Assembly (NCBI RefSeq): GCF_030813115.1 | Contig: NZ_JAUSTY010000002.1 | Span: forward strand, 1 to 64,000 | Direction: 5' to 3' | Length of the DNA stretch: 64,000 nt | Source of the DNA: Bacillus horti | GTDB lineage: Bacteria; Bacillota; Bacilli; Caldalkalibacillales; JCM-10596 | Shown: in pieces, positions 44,477 through 53,805 of the stretch | Layout: the number at the start of each line of letters is the position of its first letter | Position numbering within the stretch: position 1 is the stretch's first letter | The notes under the pieces: generated by a model | The model's database searches: none | What the model saw: the letters and a program-made list of their open reading frames with translations, nothing else | Told to the model about the DNA's origin: nothing | Made by a program: the position numbers and the translations under genes

Positions 44477-44947
44477 ATGAGTCAAATTTATGAAGGACAT
44501 TTAATTGGTACAGGATTAAAGGTAGGAATTGTAGTCGGACGTTTTAATGAGTTTATTACGAGCAAGCTTTTGAGTGGAGCTAAGGACGCTCTCATTCGTC
44601 ATGGAGTGAAAGTAGAAGACATTTCTATCGCTTGGGTTCCAGGAGCTTTTGAAATTCCGTTTGTAACAAAAAAGCTTGCAGCTAGTGGAAAAGTGGATGC
44701 TGTTATCACTTTAGGTACAGTTATCCGAGGCTCTACTCCTCACTTTGATTACGTGTGTAATGAGGTGGCTAAGGGTGTTGCAGCGATTAATATGCAGCAC
44801 GATGTTCCAACGATCTTTGGAGTATTAACGACGGATACGATTGAACAGGCTGTAGAACGTGCAGGAACAAAAGCTGGAAATAAAGGCTGGGAAGCAGCCG
44901 TTTCTGCGATTGAAATGGCTAATTTGAATCAACAATTTAATCAATAA
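44477..44947 (+). CDS. ribH: 6,7-dimethyl-8-ribityllumazine synthase
   Basis: 156-residue icosahedral enzyme condensing the RibD product with dihydroxybutanone phosphate. Family motifs are [43 protein letters not shown] and [19 protein letters not shown] precedes ATG by about 8 bases. It closes the riboflavin pathway genes; no ribT follows, unlike B. subtilis. scpA begins only 11 bases later and may be partly co-transcribed. Confidence 0.98.
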   Translation: MSQIYEGHLIGTGLKVGIVVGRFNEFITSKLLSGAKDALIRHGVKVEDISIAWVPGAFEIPFVTKKLAASGKVDAVITLGTVIRGSTPHFDYVCNEVAKGVAAINMQHDVPTIFGVLTTDTIEQAVERAGTKAGNKGWEAAVSAIEMANLNQQFNQ

Positions 44948-44958
44948 AGGATATTTCT

Positions 44959-45717
44959 ATGATAAACGTTAAGGTCAGTACATTTGAGGGCCCCTTGGAT
45001 CTATTATTGCATTTGATTGATAAAGCTGAAGTGGATATCTATGAGATTTCCGTGGCAGAGATTACTGATCAATATATGCAATACATTTTACAAATGCAGC
45101 AAATGGAGCTGGATATTGCCAGTGAATTTTTAGTGATGGCTTCTAGGCTTCTAGCTATGAAAAGTAGGATGCTCCTACCCAAGAAAGAAGAGCTTGAACC
45201 TATGCTTGATGAGGATTATGAGGAGCTAGATCCGAGAGAAGAACTCATTTTACGCTTAATTGAATATAAGAAATTTAAAGATGTAGCCTTTAAGCTACGT
45301 GAGAAGGAAACAGTTAGAAGTCAAATTTATACTAGGCCAGCTGAAGACATTGCTAGTATGGTCACCCTAGAGCCTGAAGAAGTAAACCCGGTAGCCAATG
45401 TAAGCTTATTTGATTTGTTAGATGCTTTCGAAGCGCTGCTAGAGGAAAGAAAGAAGCCTAACTTCACCAAGGTTGATCGAGATGAAATATCGATTGATGA
45501 TCGCATGACGGAAATCCGTCAGCTCATTCAGGATCAAGGGCGTGTCCGGTTTTCAGAGCTGTTTCGGGGACAGTGGAGTAAGGATCGCTTAATTGTAACC
45601 TTTTTAGCGTTGCTTGAACTGATGAAGAAAAAGCATATATTCTGTAACCAGAGTGCTTTATTCGGGGACATTATCATCTCACATTACGCGGAGGAGAAGG
45701 AAAGTGGAACAAGTTGA
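44959..45717 (+). CDS. scpA: Segregation and condensation protein A
   Basis: 252-residue kleisin subunit that bridges SMC heads in the bacterial condensin. The N-terminus [22 protein letters not shown] and [26 protein letters not shown] are diagnostic; the middle is acidic and the C-terminal winged helix contains RVRFSELF and [12 protein letters not shown]. It works with SMC and ScpB in chromosome compaction. It overlaps scpB by 14 bases. Confidence 0.97.
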   Translation: MINVKVSTFEGPLDLLLHLIDKAEVDIYEISVAEITDQYMQYILQMQQMELDIASEFLVMASRLLAMKSRMLLPKKEELEPMLDEDYEELDPREELILRLIEYKKFKDVAFKLREKETVRSQIYTRPAEDIASMVTLEPEEVNPVANVSLFDLLDAFEALLEERKKPNFTKVDRDEISIDDRMTEIRQLIQDQGRVRFSELFRGQWSKDRLIVTFLALLELMKKKHIFCNQSALFGDIIISHYAEEKESGTS

Positions 45718-46267
45718 ACTAAAAGCAATCATTGAAGGTTTACTTTTCGTTTCAGGTGAAGAAGGAATCGATGTAAAGCAAATCGCAGACGTGGTAGAAG
45801 AAGATAAGAAAAAAGTGATTGAAATCATTGAGGAAATGAAACAGGAGTATGCAAAGGCTCATCGAGGTATTCAGATTATTGAAGTGGCTGGAGCTTACCA
45901 AATGACTACCTTGCAGCAGCACGCTTCCTATTATGAGAAATTAGCATTTTCTCCTACTCAAGCGACTCTATCACAGGCTGCTTTGGAGACATTATCTATT
46001 GTAGCCTACCGCCAGCCTATGACAAAGGTTGAAATTGAAGAAATTAGAGGCGTTAAAAGTGATAGAGCTATCACGACCTTGATCAAAAAAGCGTTAATTA
46101 AAGAAGTAGGGCGTATGGAAGGAGCAGGTAGACCTATTCTCTATGGAACGACAAAGGAGTTTTTGGACTACTTTGGCCTTAACCGGCTTGAAGATCTTCC
46201 TTCTCTTTCGGAGAATCCTGATCTTGAGGAGATTGAGCAGGAGGCTGATTTGTTTTTCTCAAAGTAA
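45704..46267 (+). CDS. scpB: Segregation and condensation protein B
   Basis: 187-residue protein with two winged-helix domains; [16 protein letters not shown] and [24 protein letters not shown] are typical. It binds the centre of ScpA and stabilises the SMC complex. The GTG at 45704, 7 bases after GAGGAG, is preferred to the longer frame from 45653. A strong terminator follows. Confidence 0.96.
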   Translation: MEQVELKAIIEGLLFVSGEEGIDVKQIADVVEEDKKKVIEIIEEMKQEYAKAHRGIQIIEVAGAYQMTTLQQHASYYEKLAFSPTQATLSQAALETLSIVAYRQPMTKVEIEEIRGVKSDRAITTLIKKALIKEVGRMEGAGRPILYGTTKEFLDYFGLNRLEDLPSLSENPDLEEIEQEADLFFSK

Positions 46268-46311
46268 TGTAAAAAGCAATATAAAAAAACAATATAAAGG
46301 TAAGTCATATA

Positions 46312-46370
46312 ACCCTTTTCTAAGAATTCCTGTGTAGGGACATGAATTCTCGGAAAAGGGTATTTTTTTA
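46312..46370 (+). terminator. Terminator after scpB
   Basis: ACCCTTTTCTAAGAATTC pairs with GAATTCTCGGAAAAGGGT over about 18 positions with one or two mismatches, followed by a run of T. Confidence 0.9.
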
Positions 46371-46424
46371 TGGACAAACCGCATATACATGTACAAATCA
46401 AGGGACAAGTGAGGGAAGCGGGCT

Positions 46425-47561
46425 ATGAAGGATCGTAAGGTTTTTAAGAAGCTATGTGCAGCTCTGCTTATATTAATAGTATTGGCTAACATGCCAAGTC
46501 TTGCTGTAGAAGCTAATGTCGGTGTATCAGCACAAGCTGCAATTTTAATGGACACGGAATCAGGGAGAATTTTATTTGAAAAAAATAGCGATCAGCAGCT
46601 TAGAATAGCCAGTATCACCAAAATCATGACAGCCATCATTGCCATTGAGAATGGGGACTTAGCAGATAAGGTGGAAACCTCTCGTAACGCTTACCGAGTA
46701 GAGGGCTCCTCTATTTATTTGAAGCTTGGAGAAAAGCTCACTTTAGAAAACATGCTCTACGGTCTAATGCTCCGTTCCGGTAACGATGCAGCTGTGGCCA
46801 TAGCTGAGCATATTGGAGGATCTGTTGAAGGGTTTGTTCAGCTAATGAATCAGAAGGCGCAGGAGCTAGGTATGAGTAAAACGGTGTTTAGTAACCCTCA
46901 TGGCTTAGACACACATGAGGAGCATTATTCCACAGCAAGGGATATGGCTGTTCTTACCGCCTATGCTATTCAGAATGAAGAGTTTGCCAAGATTGTAGCA
47001 ACTGAACGGAGAACAGCACCATTAGAAGGAGAAAGCTGGGATCGAATATGGTATAACAAAAATCGGATGCTATCCAAGTATCCCTATGCGGACGGAGTAA
47101 AGACTGGATTTACCAAAAGAGCCCATAGAACGTTAGTCTCTTCCGCAACGAAGGATGGACATAGGCTTGTTACTGTGACTCTTAACGCAGGTGATGATTG
47201 GAATGATCATATTTCTATGTTTGAATATGGCTTCAACAATTATAAGCTAACTACGTTGGTTGAACAGGGACAAAAGTTAACCGAGCAGAGATTAGAACGA
47301 GAAGACGGTCACTTTGAATTAATGAATGAATTTGCTTATCCATTAAGCAATGATGAGAGGGTGGTAAGAAAGATAAGCCTTCATCCAAGCTATGAGCAAA
47401 CAGAGTCTGATCAGTACCCTTTCCCAGCAGGTTATATGTATTTATACATAAACGAAAAGGAGATTGGTCGTGTACCTATCCAGTTTACATCTGAAGAGAA
47501 TCGTCAGTCTTGGTGGAGTAGTTTTAAAACAGTTGTATTAAAAGTTTTAGGAGGAATATAG
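46425..47561 (+). CDS. dacB: Spore cortex D-alanyl-D-alanine carboxypeptidase DacB
   Basis: 378-residue exported enzyme. Signal peptide ends near VEA (28-30). Active motifs are Ser63-Lys66 (SITK), SGN (MLRSGNDAA) and KTG (DGVKTGFTKRA). A beta-rich C-terminal domain and a Trp-rich amphipathic tail (QSWWSSFKTVVLKVLG) attach it to the membrane. In B. subtilis DacB lowers cortex cross-linking and is mother-cell (sigma-E) expressed with spmA-spmB; the same three-gene order is seen here. CATATACA upstream near 46381 may be part of a sigma-E -10, not proven. Confidence 0.94.
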   Translation: MKDRKVFKKLCAALLILIVLANMPSLAVEANVGVSAQAAILMDTESGRILFEKNSDQQLRIASITKIMTAIIAIENGDLADKVETSRNAYRVEGSSIYLKLGEKLTLENMLYGLMLRSGNDAAVAIAEHIGGSVEGFVQLMNQKAQELGMSKTVFSNPHGLDTHEEHYSTARDMAVLTAYAIQNEEFAKIVATERRTAPLEGESWDRIWYNKNRMLSKYPYADGVKTGFTKRAHRTLVSSATKDGHRLVTVTLNAGDDWNDHISMFEYGFNNYKLTTLVEQGQKLTEQRLEREDGHFELMNEFAYPLSNDERVVRKISLHPSYEQTESDQYPFPAGYMYLYINEKEIGRVPIQFTSEENRQSWWSSFKTVVLKVLGGI

Positions 47562-47562
47562 G

Positions 47563-48150
47563 ATGATTAATTTCATTTGGATGGGATTAATCATCATTGG
47601 CATTGTGGTCGGGGCGATCAACGGAAATATGAAGGAAATTAACGAGGCTACCTTTGAGGGAGCTAAGATAGGTGTAACGATTTGCTTTGGGTTAATTAGT
47701 GTCCTTGTTTTTTGGTTAGGACTAATGAAAATTGCCGAGGAATCAGGACTGCTAGCTTTGTTTGCCAAGCTTTTACGCCCGGTTGTACGATTTTTATTTC
47801 CTGACGTTCCTAAGGACTCACCTGCCCTAGGCTATATTCTTTCTAATATTAGTGCCAATTTGTTCGGTTTAGGGAATGCAGCGACTCCGATGGGACTTAA
47901 GGCGATGACAGAGCTACAGAAAATTAATCCTCACCCGGATCGAGCATCTTCTGCTATGATTACGTTTCTTGCCCTCAATACATCTGGCTTGACGTTGATT
48001 CCAACTACGATCATTGCCATACGCTTAAATTATGAATCTGCCAATGCGGTTGAAATTGTTGGAACCACACTTTTTGCCACATGCTGCGGAACACTGGTCG
48101 CCATTCTGTTAGATAAATGGTACCGAAGAAAGTACCGATCCTCATTCTAG
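47563..48150 (+). CDS. spmA: Spore maturation protein A
   Basis: 195-residue membrane protein with a nucleoside-recognition (Gate) domain and about five helices. Conserved segments are MGLIIIGIVVGAINGNM, SANLFGLGNAATPMGLKAM and FLALNTSGLTLIPTTIIAIR. With SpmB it is needed for full core dehydration and heat resistance of spores; the transported molecule is unknown. It begins one base after dacB ends, after a GGAGG within the dacB tail. Confidence 0.95.
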   Translation: MINFIWMGLIIIGIVVGAINGNMKEINEATFEGAKIGVTICFGLISVLVFWLGLMKIAEESGLLALFAKLLRPVVRFLFPDVPKDSPALGYILSNISANLFGLGNAATPMGLKAMTELQKINPHPDRASSAMITFLALNTSGLTLIPTTIIAIRLNYESANAVEIVGTTLFATCCGTLVAILLDKWYRRKYRSSF

Positions 48151-48165
48151 GATGGAGGGATTCTA

Positions 48166-48705
48166 ATGTTCGGTCTATTATCGGTTGTGTCACTATGGGC
48201 CATTCCCTGCTTAATCGGCTTGATCCTTATCTATGGCGCATTGAAGAAGGTTCCTGTGTACGAAACGTTTATTGATGGAGCAAAGGAAGGCTTTCATACG
48301 GCTATTAACATTATTCCGCATTTAGTGGGCATGCTTGTTGCCATTACGATTTTCCGTGCGTCTGGGGCGCTAGATTACTTTCTTTCATTTATAAGTCCAC
48401 TCCTTCAGGTTCTGCGTATCCCATCTGAAATCGTTCCCTTAGCTCTAATTAGACCTATTTCAGGCACAGGCGGATTAGCGATAACAACGGATATCATAGA
48501 AACGTTTGGACCTGATTCATTTTTGGGAAGGCTTGCTTCCACGATGCAAGGTAGTACGGATACCACGTTGTACATTCTAACCGTTTATTTCGGAGCAGTA
48601 GGCATAAGAAAGATAGGCTATGCCTTAAAAATTGGGCTATGGGCAGATGCAGCTGCTGCCATTGCTGCTCTTGTTATATGTACCATTGTATTTGGAGGAA
48701 GTTGA
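48166..48705 (+). CDS. spmB: Spore maturation protein B
   Basis: 179-residue membrane protein, partner of SpmA and also of the Gate family. Segments FIDGAKEGFHTAINIIPHLVGM, LIRPISGTGGLAI and ASTMQGSTDTTLYILTVYFGAV are typical. GGAGGGA precedes the ATG. A hairpin terminator ends the dacB-spmA-spmB unit about 40 bases downstream. Confidence 0.95.
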   Translation: MFGLLSVVSLWAIPCLIGLILIYGALKKVPVYETFIDGAKEGFHTAINIIPHLVGMLVAITIFRASGALDYFLSFISPLLQVLRIPSEIVPLALIRPISGTGGLAITTDIIETFGPDSFLGRLASTMQGSTDTTLYILTVYFGAVGIRKIGYALKIGLWADAAAAIAALVICTIVFGGS

Positions 48706-48746
48706 TGCTTCGCTTTAATTATTCTTTTCATTTATGTAGTTTCACT

Positions 48747-48780
48747 CACTCTTTTGAGAAAAAGAGTGTTTTTTGTTTTG
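48747..48780 (+). terminator. Terminator of the dacB-spmA-spmB operon
   Basis: CACTCTTTT and AAAAAGAGTG form a nine-base stem with a three-base loop, followed by TTTTTTGTTTT. Confidence 0.9.
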
Positions 48781-48852
48781 CTCAGCATTTAGTGGTCAAA
48801 GCTTGTAACAGAGGTATTGAAGATGTATGATGATAGATGAGGTGAACGCGAG

Positions 48853-49587
48853 TTGGAAAGGCTACAAAAAGTATTGGCACACGCCGGTGTTGCTTCTAGA
48901 AGGAAGGCAGAGGAAATGATCCTAGAGGGATTGGTCAGTGTCAATGGAAAAATTATTAGAGAATTAGGAGTCACAGTTGATCCTAAACAAGATGAGATCA
49001 AGGTTAGAAATAAGAAGATTAGCTTTGAGAACAGTGTTTATTATATATTTTATAAGCCTACAGGCGTCATTACTAGTGTTTCTGATCCTCAGGGCCGCAG
49101 AGTTGTAATGGATTATTTTAGAGATATTAAAGAACGAATCTATCCAATTGGACGTTTGGATTATGATACGTCTGGGCTCCTTTTGCTTTCAAACGATGGT
49201 GACTTAACCCATCAGCTTATGCACCCTTCCTTTCACGTTGAAAAGACGTATATAGCCACCGTGCAAGGAGTGCCGACACGCCATAAATTAGCTAGGCTTG
49301 AAAAAGGGATTATGCTTAAGGATGGCATGACAGCACCAGCTAGGGCGGAGCTTGTTACAGAGCTAAAGGGAGGACAGCAGTCTCAATTAAGGCTGACCAT
49401 TCATGAAGGTAGAAATCGTCAAGTACGCAGAATGTGTAAAGCCATCGGTCACACGTGTGTAGCTTTACATCGAGAACGCTACGGCTGCTTAACGCTAGAG
49501 GGATTAAAGCAAGAAGAGTTTAGAGAGTTAACGAAGACAGAGCTAGAAAAGCTTAAGAGTATGTCTTCACATAATTTTCATAAATAA
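48853..49587 (+). CDS. rluB: 23S rRNA pseudouridine synthase RluB
   Basis: 244-residue enzyme with an N-terminal S4 RNA-binding domain (RLQKVLAHAGVASRRKAEEMI) and a RsuA/RluB catalytic domain. The catalytic Asp lies in IGRLDYDTSGLLLLSNDGDL; HEGRNRQVRRMCKAIGH completes the site. By homology it modifies helix 89 of 23S rRNA (E. coli U2605). It starts with TTG, 8 bases after GAGGTGA. Position between spmB and resA matches ypuL of B. subtilis. Confidence 0.95.
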   Translation: MERLQKVLAHAGVASRRKAEEMILEGLVSVNGKIIRELGVTVDPKQDEIKVRNKKISFENSVYYIFYKPTGVITSVSDPQGRRVVMDYFRDIKERIYPIGRLDYDTSGLLLLSNDGDLTHQLMHPSFHVEKTYIATVQGVPTRHKLARLEKGIMLKDGMTAPARAELVTELKGGQQSQLRLTIHEGRNRQVRRMCKAIGHTCVALHRERYGCLTLEGLKQEEFRELTKTELEKLKSMSSHNFHK

Positions 49588-49682
49588 CAGTCCAGTAGAC
49601 TATGGTTATTTGTATAATGAGATTAACTATAGTTTTATCTATACTATGTATCGAAACAGAGGTTAAGAAATGAGGGAGAACG

Positions 49683-50207
49683 GTGAAAAACAAACGAACC
49701 CTGATTCGTTTTAGTGTGTTGCTAGTGATATTTATAGCGGTTGGTGGAGCGTTTTATACTGGGCTTTCTAATAGTAATAGTTCTGTAGGTATCAATGACA
49801 AAGCCCCTGATTTTACGCTCGAATCTACTGAAGGTGAACAGCTTAAGTTGAGCGATTATAAAGGAAAGCCTGTTTTCATTAATTTTTGGGCTACCTGGTG
49901 TGGTCCGTGTAAGGATGAAATGCCTTATATGGAAGCAGCTTACCAAAATCAAGATGACTTTGAAATTCTTGCTGTCAATATTGCACAAAGTCAGCTAGAG
50001 GCTACTTCTTTTGCGAATAGATTTGGATTGAGCTTTCCGATCGTTTTAGATCGCAATCGACAGGTGACAAACTTATATGGAGTAAGCGGTTTACCAGCAT
50101 CCTTTTTTATTGATGCAGAGGGGACGATTGTAGGGCATCATGTTGGCGCACTTTCGGAAGCTCAGATTGAAGATTATATTAAGCTCATGAAATCTTCAAG
50201 TCAATGA
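49683..50207 (+). CDS. resA: Thiol-disulfide oxidoreductase ResA
   Basis: 174-residue membrane-anchored thioredoxin-like protein; one N-terminal helix (about 8-28) and an extracytoplasmic domain with the CGPC redox motif (Cys73, Cys76) in NFWATWCGPCKDEMPY. It reduces the haem-binding cysteines of apocytochrome c before haem attachment by ResBC. It starts with GTG. A perfect AACTATAGTT dyad lies upstream at 49625-49634 next to a TATAAT at 49613-49618; in B. subtilis ResD activates this operon. Confidence 0.95.
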   Translation: MKNKRTLIRFSVLLVIFIAVGGAFYTGLSNSNSSVGINDKAPDFTLESTEGEQLKLSDYKGKPVFINFWATWCGPCKDEMPYMEAAYQNQDDFEILAVNIAQSQLEATSFANRFGLSFPIVLDRNRQVTNLYGVSGLPASFFIDAEGTIVGHHVGALSEAQIEDYIKLMKSSSQ

Positions 50208-50246
50208 GATTAGATGACATAACGTATAGTATTGAAGGTGAATGGT

Positions 50247-51884
50247 ATGCTTGAACAAATAAAATGTGAATGTGGTCATGCGAATCCTCCAGGTACAGAG
50301 ATATGTGAATCCTGTGGGAAGCCGTTTGGAGAAGACTCCAAAAACTTATTAAATATGAGATATGAAGGGGCAGCAAGGAGATCTCAGACTCACAGGAAAT
50401 CTATTGTTGATCACGTATGGAATTTCTTCTCCTCTGTAAAGGTAGCTATTTGGCTGCTTCTTTTAACGTTGATTGCTTCTATTTTTGGGACCATCTTTCC
50501 GCAGCAGTTTTATATCCCACCAAACGCTGATCCGTGGCAATTCTATCCGGATGAATATGGCACATTAGGCTATCTTTATGTTGTTTTAGGGCTACATAAT
50601 ACGTATAGCTCTTGGTGGTATGTAAGCTTACTAGTCATGATCGGTATTTCACTTGTTATTTGTAGTATTGATCGTGTTGTTCCATTATATAGGGCATTGA
50701 AAAAGCAAAGGGTAACAAGGCATTTATCGTTTTTATCACGTCAGCGCATGCACGGAAAACAGAAGGTGACAGACCCTGAGGATGTGCTTCAAAAAGCCAA
50801 AAAGGCTTTGCAGGAAAGAAAGTTTACTGTTCGTGAAGAAGAACACGCTGTAATGGGAGAAAAAGGACGCTTCAGTAGATGGGGTCCATATGTTAATCAT
50901 GTAGGCTTAATCATTTTTCTTATCGGTGTGTTGATGAGAATACTTCCTGGTTTCACATTAGATAGCTATGTCTGGGTTAGAGATGGACAAACTGTTCCCC
51001 TTAACGACGCTCCAGGTTTCTATGTGAAAAGTGAAGGATTCTATCTTGAACTGTATGATGATGAAAACCTTCCTGGGATTGATCAATTCTTAGAAGAGCA
51101 GCGAATGGTTCCAAGAGAATTTAGGACGGAAGCTATTCTGTATCAGGCTACCGTTGATCCTAGCACGGGTGAAGAAACGCTCACAGAGGTAGCTCAGCAT
51201 ACAATTTTGGTGAATGATCCATTAACTTTTGGTAGTTTAAAACTTTTTCAATCTGATTATCGTATTAATGAATTCAGTGAGTTTACGTTTAACCTACAGC
51301 ATAAGGAAACTGAAGAGTTATTAGGAGAGGTACAAATTGATCTTAATAATCCACAGGCAACCTATCCTATTAAGGATGGATATGAGGTAGAACTAAGAGA
51401 ATATTATCCTAACTTTGATTTAGATAGTAATAATGAGCCTACTACTCTGAATGAACTTCCTAATAATCCAGCCTTTATCTTTATGATTAAGACTCCTGAA
51501 AACCCTACTGGAGAAAGAAGCTGGGTTTTCTTGGGGAGAACGGTTGAAGATCCCAATAATCCTAATGAGTATGAACTCAAGCTTAGCGGTGTAAAGCTTG
51601 ACAGTGTATCTGGCTTAATGGTCATGAAGGATGTTACACTACCTATTCTGATGGTCGGTGGAATGATCTTTATGATAGGGTTAACGATGGGCTTCTATTG
51701 GAATCATAGGAGAATATGGATTCAAAAAGAAGGGCAGGAAATATGGATATCTGCTCATACAAATAAAAATTGGTTTGGTATACAAAAAGACGTTTCACAT
51801 GTGATTGAGCAGACAGGGCTTGATTTAGATGTTGAGGAGTTAGATAAGGAGGCTTTAGAGTCAGATGAACTTAGAACTCATTAG
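50247..51884 (+). CDS. resB: Cytochrome c biogenesis protein ResB
   Basis: 545-residue Ccs1-type membrane protein. Helices lie at about 70-90, 125-145, 210-230 and near 490-510, with a large extracytoplasmic loop between the last two. The N-terminus carries two Cys pairs, C7-x-C9 and C20-x2-C23 (CECGHANPPGTEICESCG), a zinc-ribbon-like element also present in Bacillus ResB. With ResC it moves and attaches haem to cytochrome c. The ATG at 50247 follows GAAGGTGA by 5 bases. It overlaps resC by 20 bases. Confidence 0.95.
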   Translation: MLEQIKCECGHANPPGTEICESCGKPFGEDSKNLLNMRYEGAARRSQTHRKSIVDHVWNFFSSVKVAIWLLLLTLIASIFGTIFPQQFYIPPNADPWQFYPDEYGTLGYLYVVLGLHNTYSSWWYVSLLVMIGISLVICSIDRVVPLYRALKKQRVTRHLSFLSRQRMHGKQKVTDPEDVLQKAKKALQERKFTVREEEHAVMGEKGRFSRWGPYVNHVGLIIFLIGVLMRILPGFTLDSYVWVRDGQTVPLNDAPGFYVKSEGFYLELYDDENLPGIDQFLEEQRMVPREFRTEAILYQATVDPSTGEETLTEVAQHTILVNDPLTFGSLKLFQSDYRINEFSEFTFNLQHKETEELLGEVQIDLNNPQATYPIKDGYEVELREYYPNFDLDSNNEPTTLNELPNNPAFIFMIKTPENPTGERSWVFLGRTVEDPNNPNEYELKLSGVKLDSVSGLMVMKDVTLPILMVGGMIFMIGLTMGFYWNHRRIWIQKEGQEIWISAHTNKNWFGIQKDVSHVIEQTGLDLDVEELDKEALESDELRTH

Positions 51885-53085
51885 TTTGAGTAGTACTTTA
51901 CTATTAATTACTTTCTTCGTTTATATTATTTCAGGAGTAGTATTTGTCATTTCAATTTTAGGAAGGAAATGGTCGGATAGAGATCCTGAAACCCATAAGA
52001 AGCGCTGGGGGAAGGCAGGCTTTATTTTTGCTTGTATTGGTTTCCTTTTTCACCTAGGCTATTTTATTACTCGTTGGATTGGAGTAACGAATGTTCCACT
52101 GAGTAACATGTTCGAATACATGGTCAGTTTAGCGATGATGACGGTGTTTGGATTTATCATATTGTACGCTATATATAGAACAACTTTATTGGGGATTCTC
52201 GTTCTTCCTCTTGCGATAACTTTGCTTGGTTGGGCTTCTGTATTTGATAGTACTCCTAATCCACTAGTACCTTCACTACAAAGTCACTGGTTAACGCTAC
52301 ATGTTTCCTTTGTTTCTTTAAGTCAAGGGATTTTTGCTATCGCATTTGCTGCCGGTTTGATGTATATTATACGTACAGTGAACCAAAGTAGACTAAATAA
52401 ACAAAACTTTTTCTTAGAGGTATCTATTTGTGCTGTCTTAATGCTTGTTGGTTTTATCATCGTAACCTCTACGTTTAGAGGAATGGGTTATGAGGTATCA
52501 TTTGAATATATTAATGAGAGGGAAGAATCTCAGGTACTAGCGTACACCCTACCAGCTATCGCTGGACCACAAAACCCAACGATTCTTTCTCCCGAGCGTA
52601 TGGAGCCGATTATCTCAACACCTGGTTGGATGAAAGGTGTCGATGCGCCAAGAAAGTTTAATACGTTAATTTGGTCTTTCCTATCAGGTTTAGTGTTATA
52701 TGGATTATTACTCCTTATCTTTAGAAAAAGATTGGGGGCTGTTATGCAGCCATGGTTATCCGATATTAAACCCGCTATGCTTGATGAGATGCAATACCGT
52801 GCTATAGCTATTGCCTATCCTTTGTTCACGTTAGGTGGTCTGATTTTTGCTATGATTTGGGCAGAACAGGCATGGGGGCGCTTCTGGGGCTGGGACCCAA
52901 AAGAGGTTTGGGCTTTAATTACTTGGCTGCTTTATAGCGCCTACCTACATCTTAGACTTTCAAAAGGCTGGCATGGAACTAAGTCGGCTTGGCTAGGTGT
53001 TATTGGTTTTGTTATTATTATGTTTAATCTAGTATTTGTGAACTTAATTATTGCAGGATTACACTCCTATGCGTCAGGAGGCTAA
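51865..53085 (+). CDS. resC: Cytochrome c biogenesis protein ResC
   Basis: 406-residue CcsA-type haem-handling membrane protein with about eight helices. The haem-binding WWD-type segment reads EQAWGRFWGWDPKEVWALIT, with conserved His residues in LTLHVSFVSLSQG and AGLHSYASGG. It pairs with ResB in cytochrome c assembly. AAGGAGG lies inside the resB end, 11 bases before ATG. resD begins three bases after its stop codon. Confidence 0.95.
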   Translation: MNLELISLSSTLLLITFFVYIISGVVFVISILGRKWSDRDPETHKKRWGKAGFIFACIGFLFHLGYFITRWIGVTNVPLSNMFEYMVSLAMMTVFGFIILYAIYRTTLLGILVLPLAITLLGWASVFDSTPNPLVPSLQSHWLTLHVSFVSLSQGIFAIAFAAGLMYIIRTVNQSRLNKQNFFLEVSICAVLMLVGFIIVTSTFRGMGYEVSFEYINEREESQVLAYTLPAIAGPQNPTILSPERMEPIISTPGWMKGVDAPRKFNTLIWSFLSGLVLYGLLLLIFRKRLGAVMQPWLSDIKPAMLDEMQYRAIAIAYPLFTLGGLIFAMIWAEQAWGRFWGWDPKEVWALITWLLYSAYLHLRLSKGWHGTKSAWLGVIGFVIIMFNLVFVNLIIAGLHSYASGG

Positions 53086-53088
53086 GAG

Positions 53089-53805
53089 ATGGAGAGTAAA
53101 GTAAGAGTTTTAGTAGTTGATGATGAGGATCGTATCCGTCGGTTATTACGTATGTATCTAGAGCGTGAAGGCTTCTCAATTGAGGAAGCAGAGAATGGAG
53201 AAGAAGCCTTAGAAAAAGCGTTGGCCCAAGATTATGACTGTATCATGCTTGATTTAATGATGCCCGGAATAGACGGTATTGAGGTTTGTCAAAGGCTCCG
53301 TGAGAAGAAGTCTACACCAGTGATTATGATAACAGCCAAAGGTGAAGAGGTTAATCGTATCCAAGGCTTTGAGGCGGGTACAGATGATTATGTTGTAAAG
53401 CCATTTAGTCCTCGTGAGGTTGTACACAGAGTAAAAGCTGTGCTAAGACGAGCTTCGTCGACGGCTTATTTAGATATTGAGCAAGGCTCGAATCACGTTA
53501 TTGTATTCCCGCATTTAACGATTGATCATGACGCTCATAGAGTGATCGCTGCAGGGACAGAGGTGAATCTTACTCCAAAGGAGTATGAATTACTTCTATA
53601 CTTAGCAAATGCGGCTAACAAGGTATTTTCAAGGGAACAGCTATTAAAGGATGTTTGGCAATATGAGTTTTTCGGGGATTTACGTACTGTAGACACCCAT
53701 ATTAAGCGCCTTAGAGAAAAACTAAATAAAGTTTCTCCAGAAGCAGCTAGTATGATTAGCACCGTATGGGGTGTTGGTTACAAGCTTGAGGTGTCAGCAG
53801 AGTGA
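53089..53805 (+). CDS. resD: Response regulator ResD
   Basis: 238-residue OmpR-type regulator. The receiver domain has the acidic pair VVDDEDRI, phosphorylated Asp in CIMLDLMMPGIDG, and Lys in YVVKPFSPRE; the winged-helix DNA-binding domain has LTPKEYELLLYL and RTVDTHIKRLREKL. It controls aerobic and anaerobic respiration genes with ResE and, in B. subtilis, the res operon itself. It overlaps resE by four bases. Confidence 0.96.
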   Translation: MESKVRVLVVDDEDRIRRLLRMYLEREGFSIEEAENGEEALEKALAQDYDCIMLDLMMPGIDGIEVCQRLREKKSTPVIMITAKGEEVNRIQGFEAGTDDYVVKPFSPREVVHRVKAVLRRASSTAYLDIEQGSNHVIVFPHLTIDHDAHRVIAAGTEVNLTPKEYELLLYLANAANKVFSREQLLKDVWQYEFFGDLRTVDTHIKRLREKLNKVSPEAASMISTVWGVGYKLEVSAE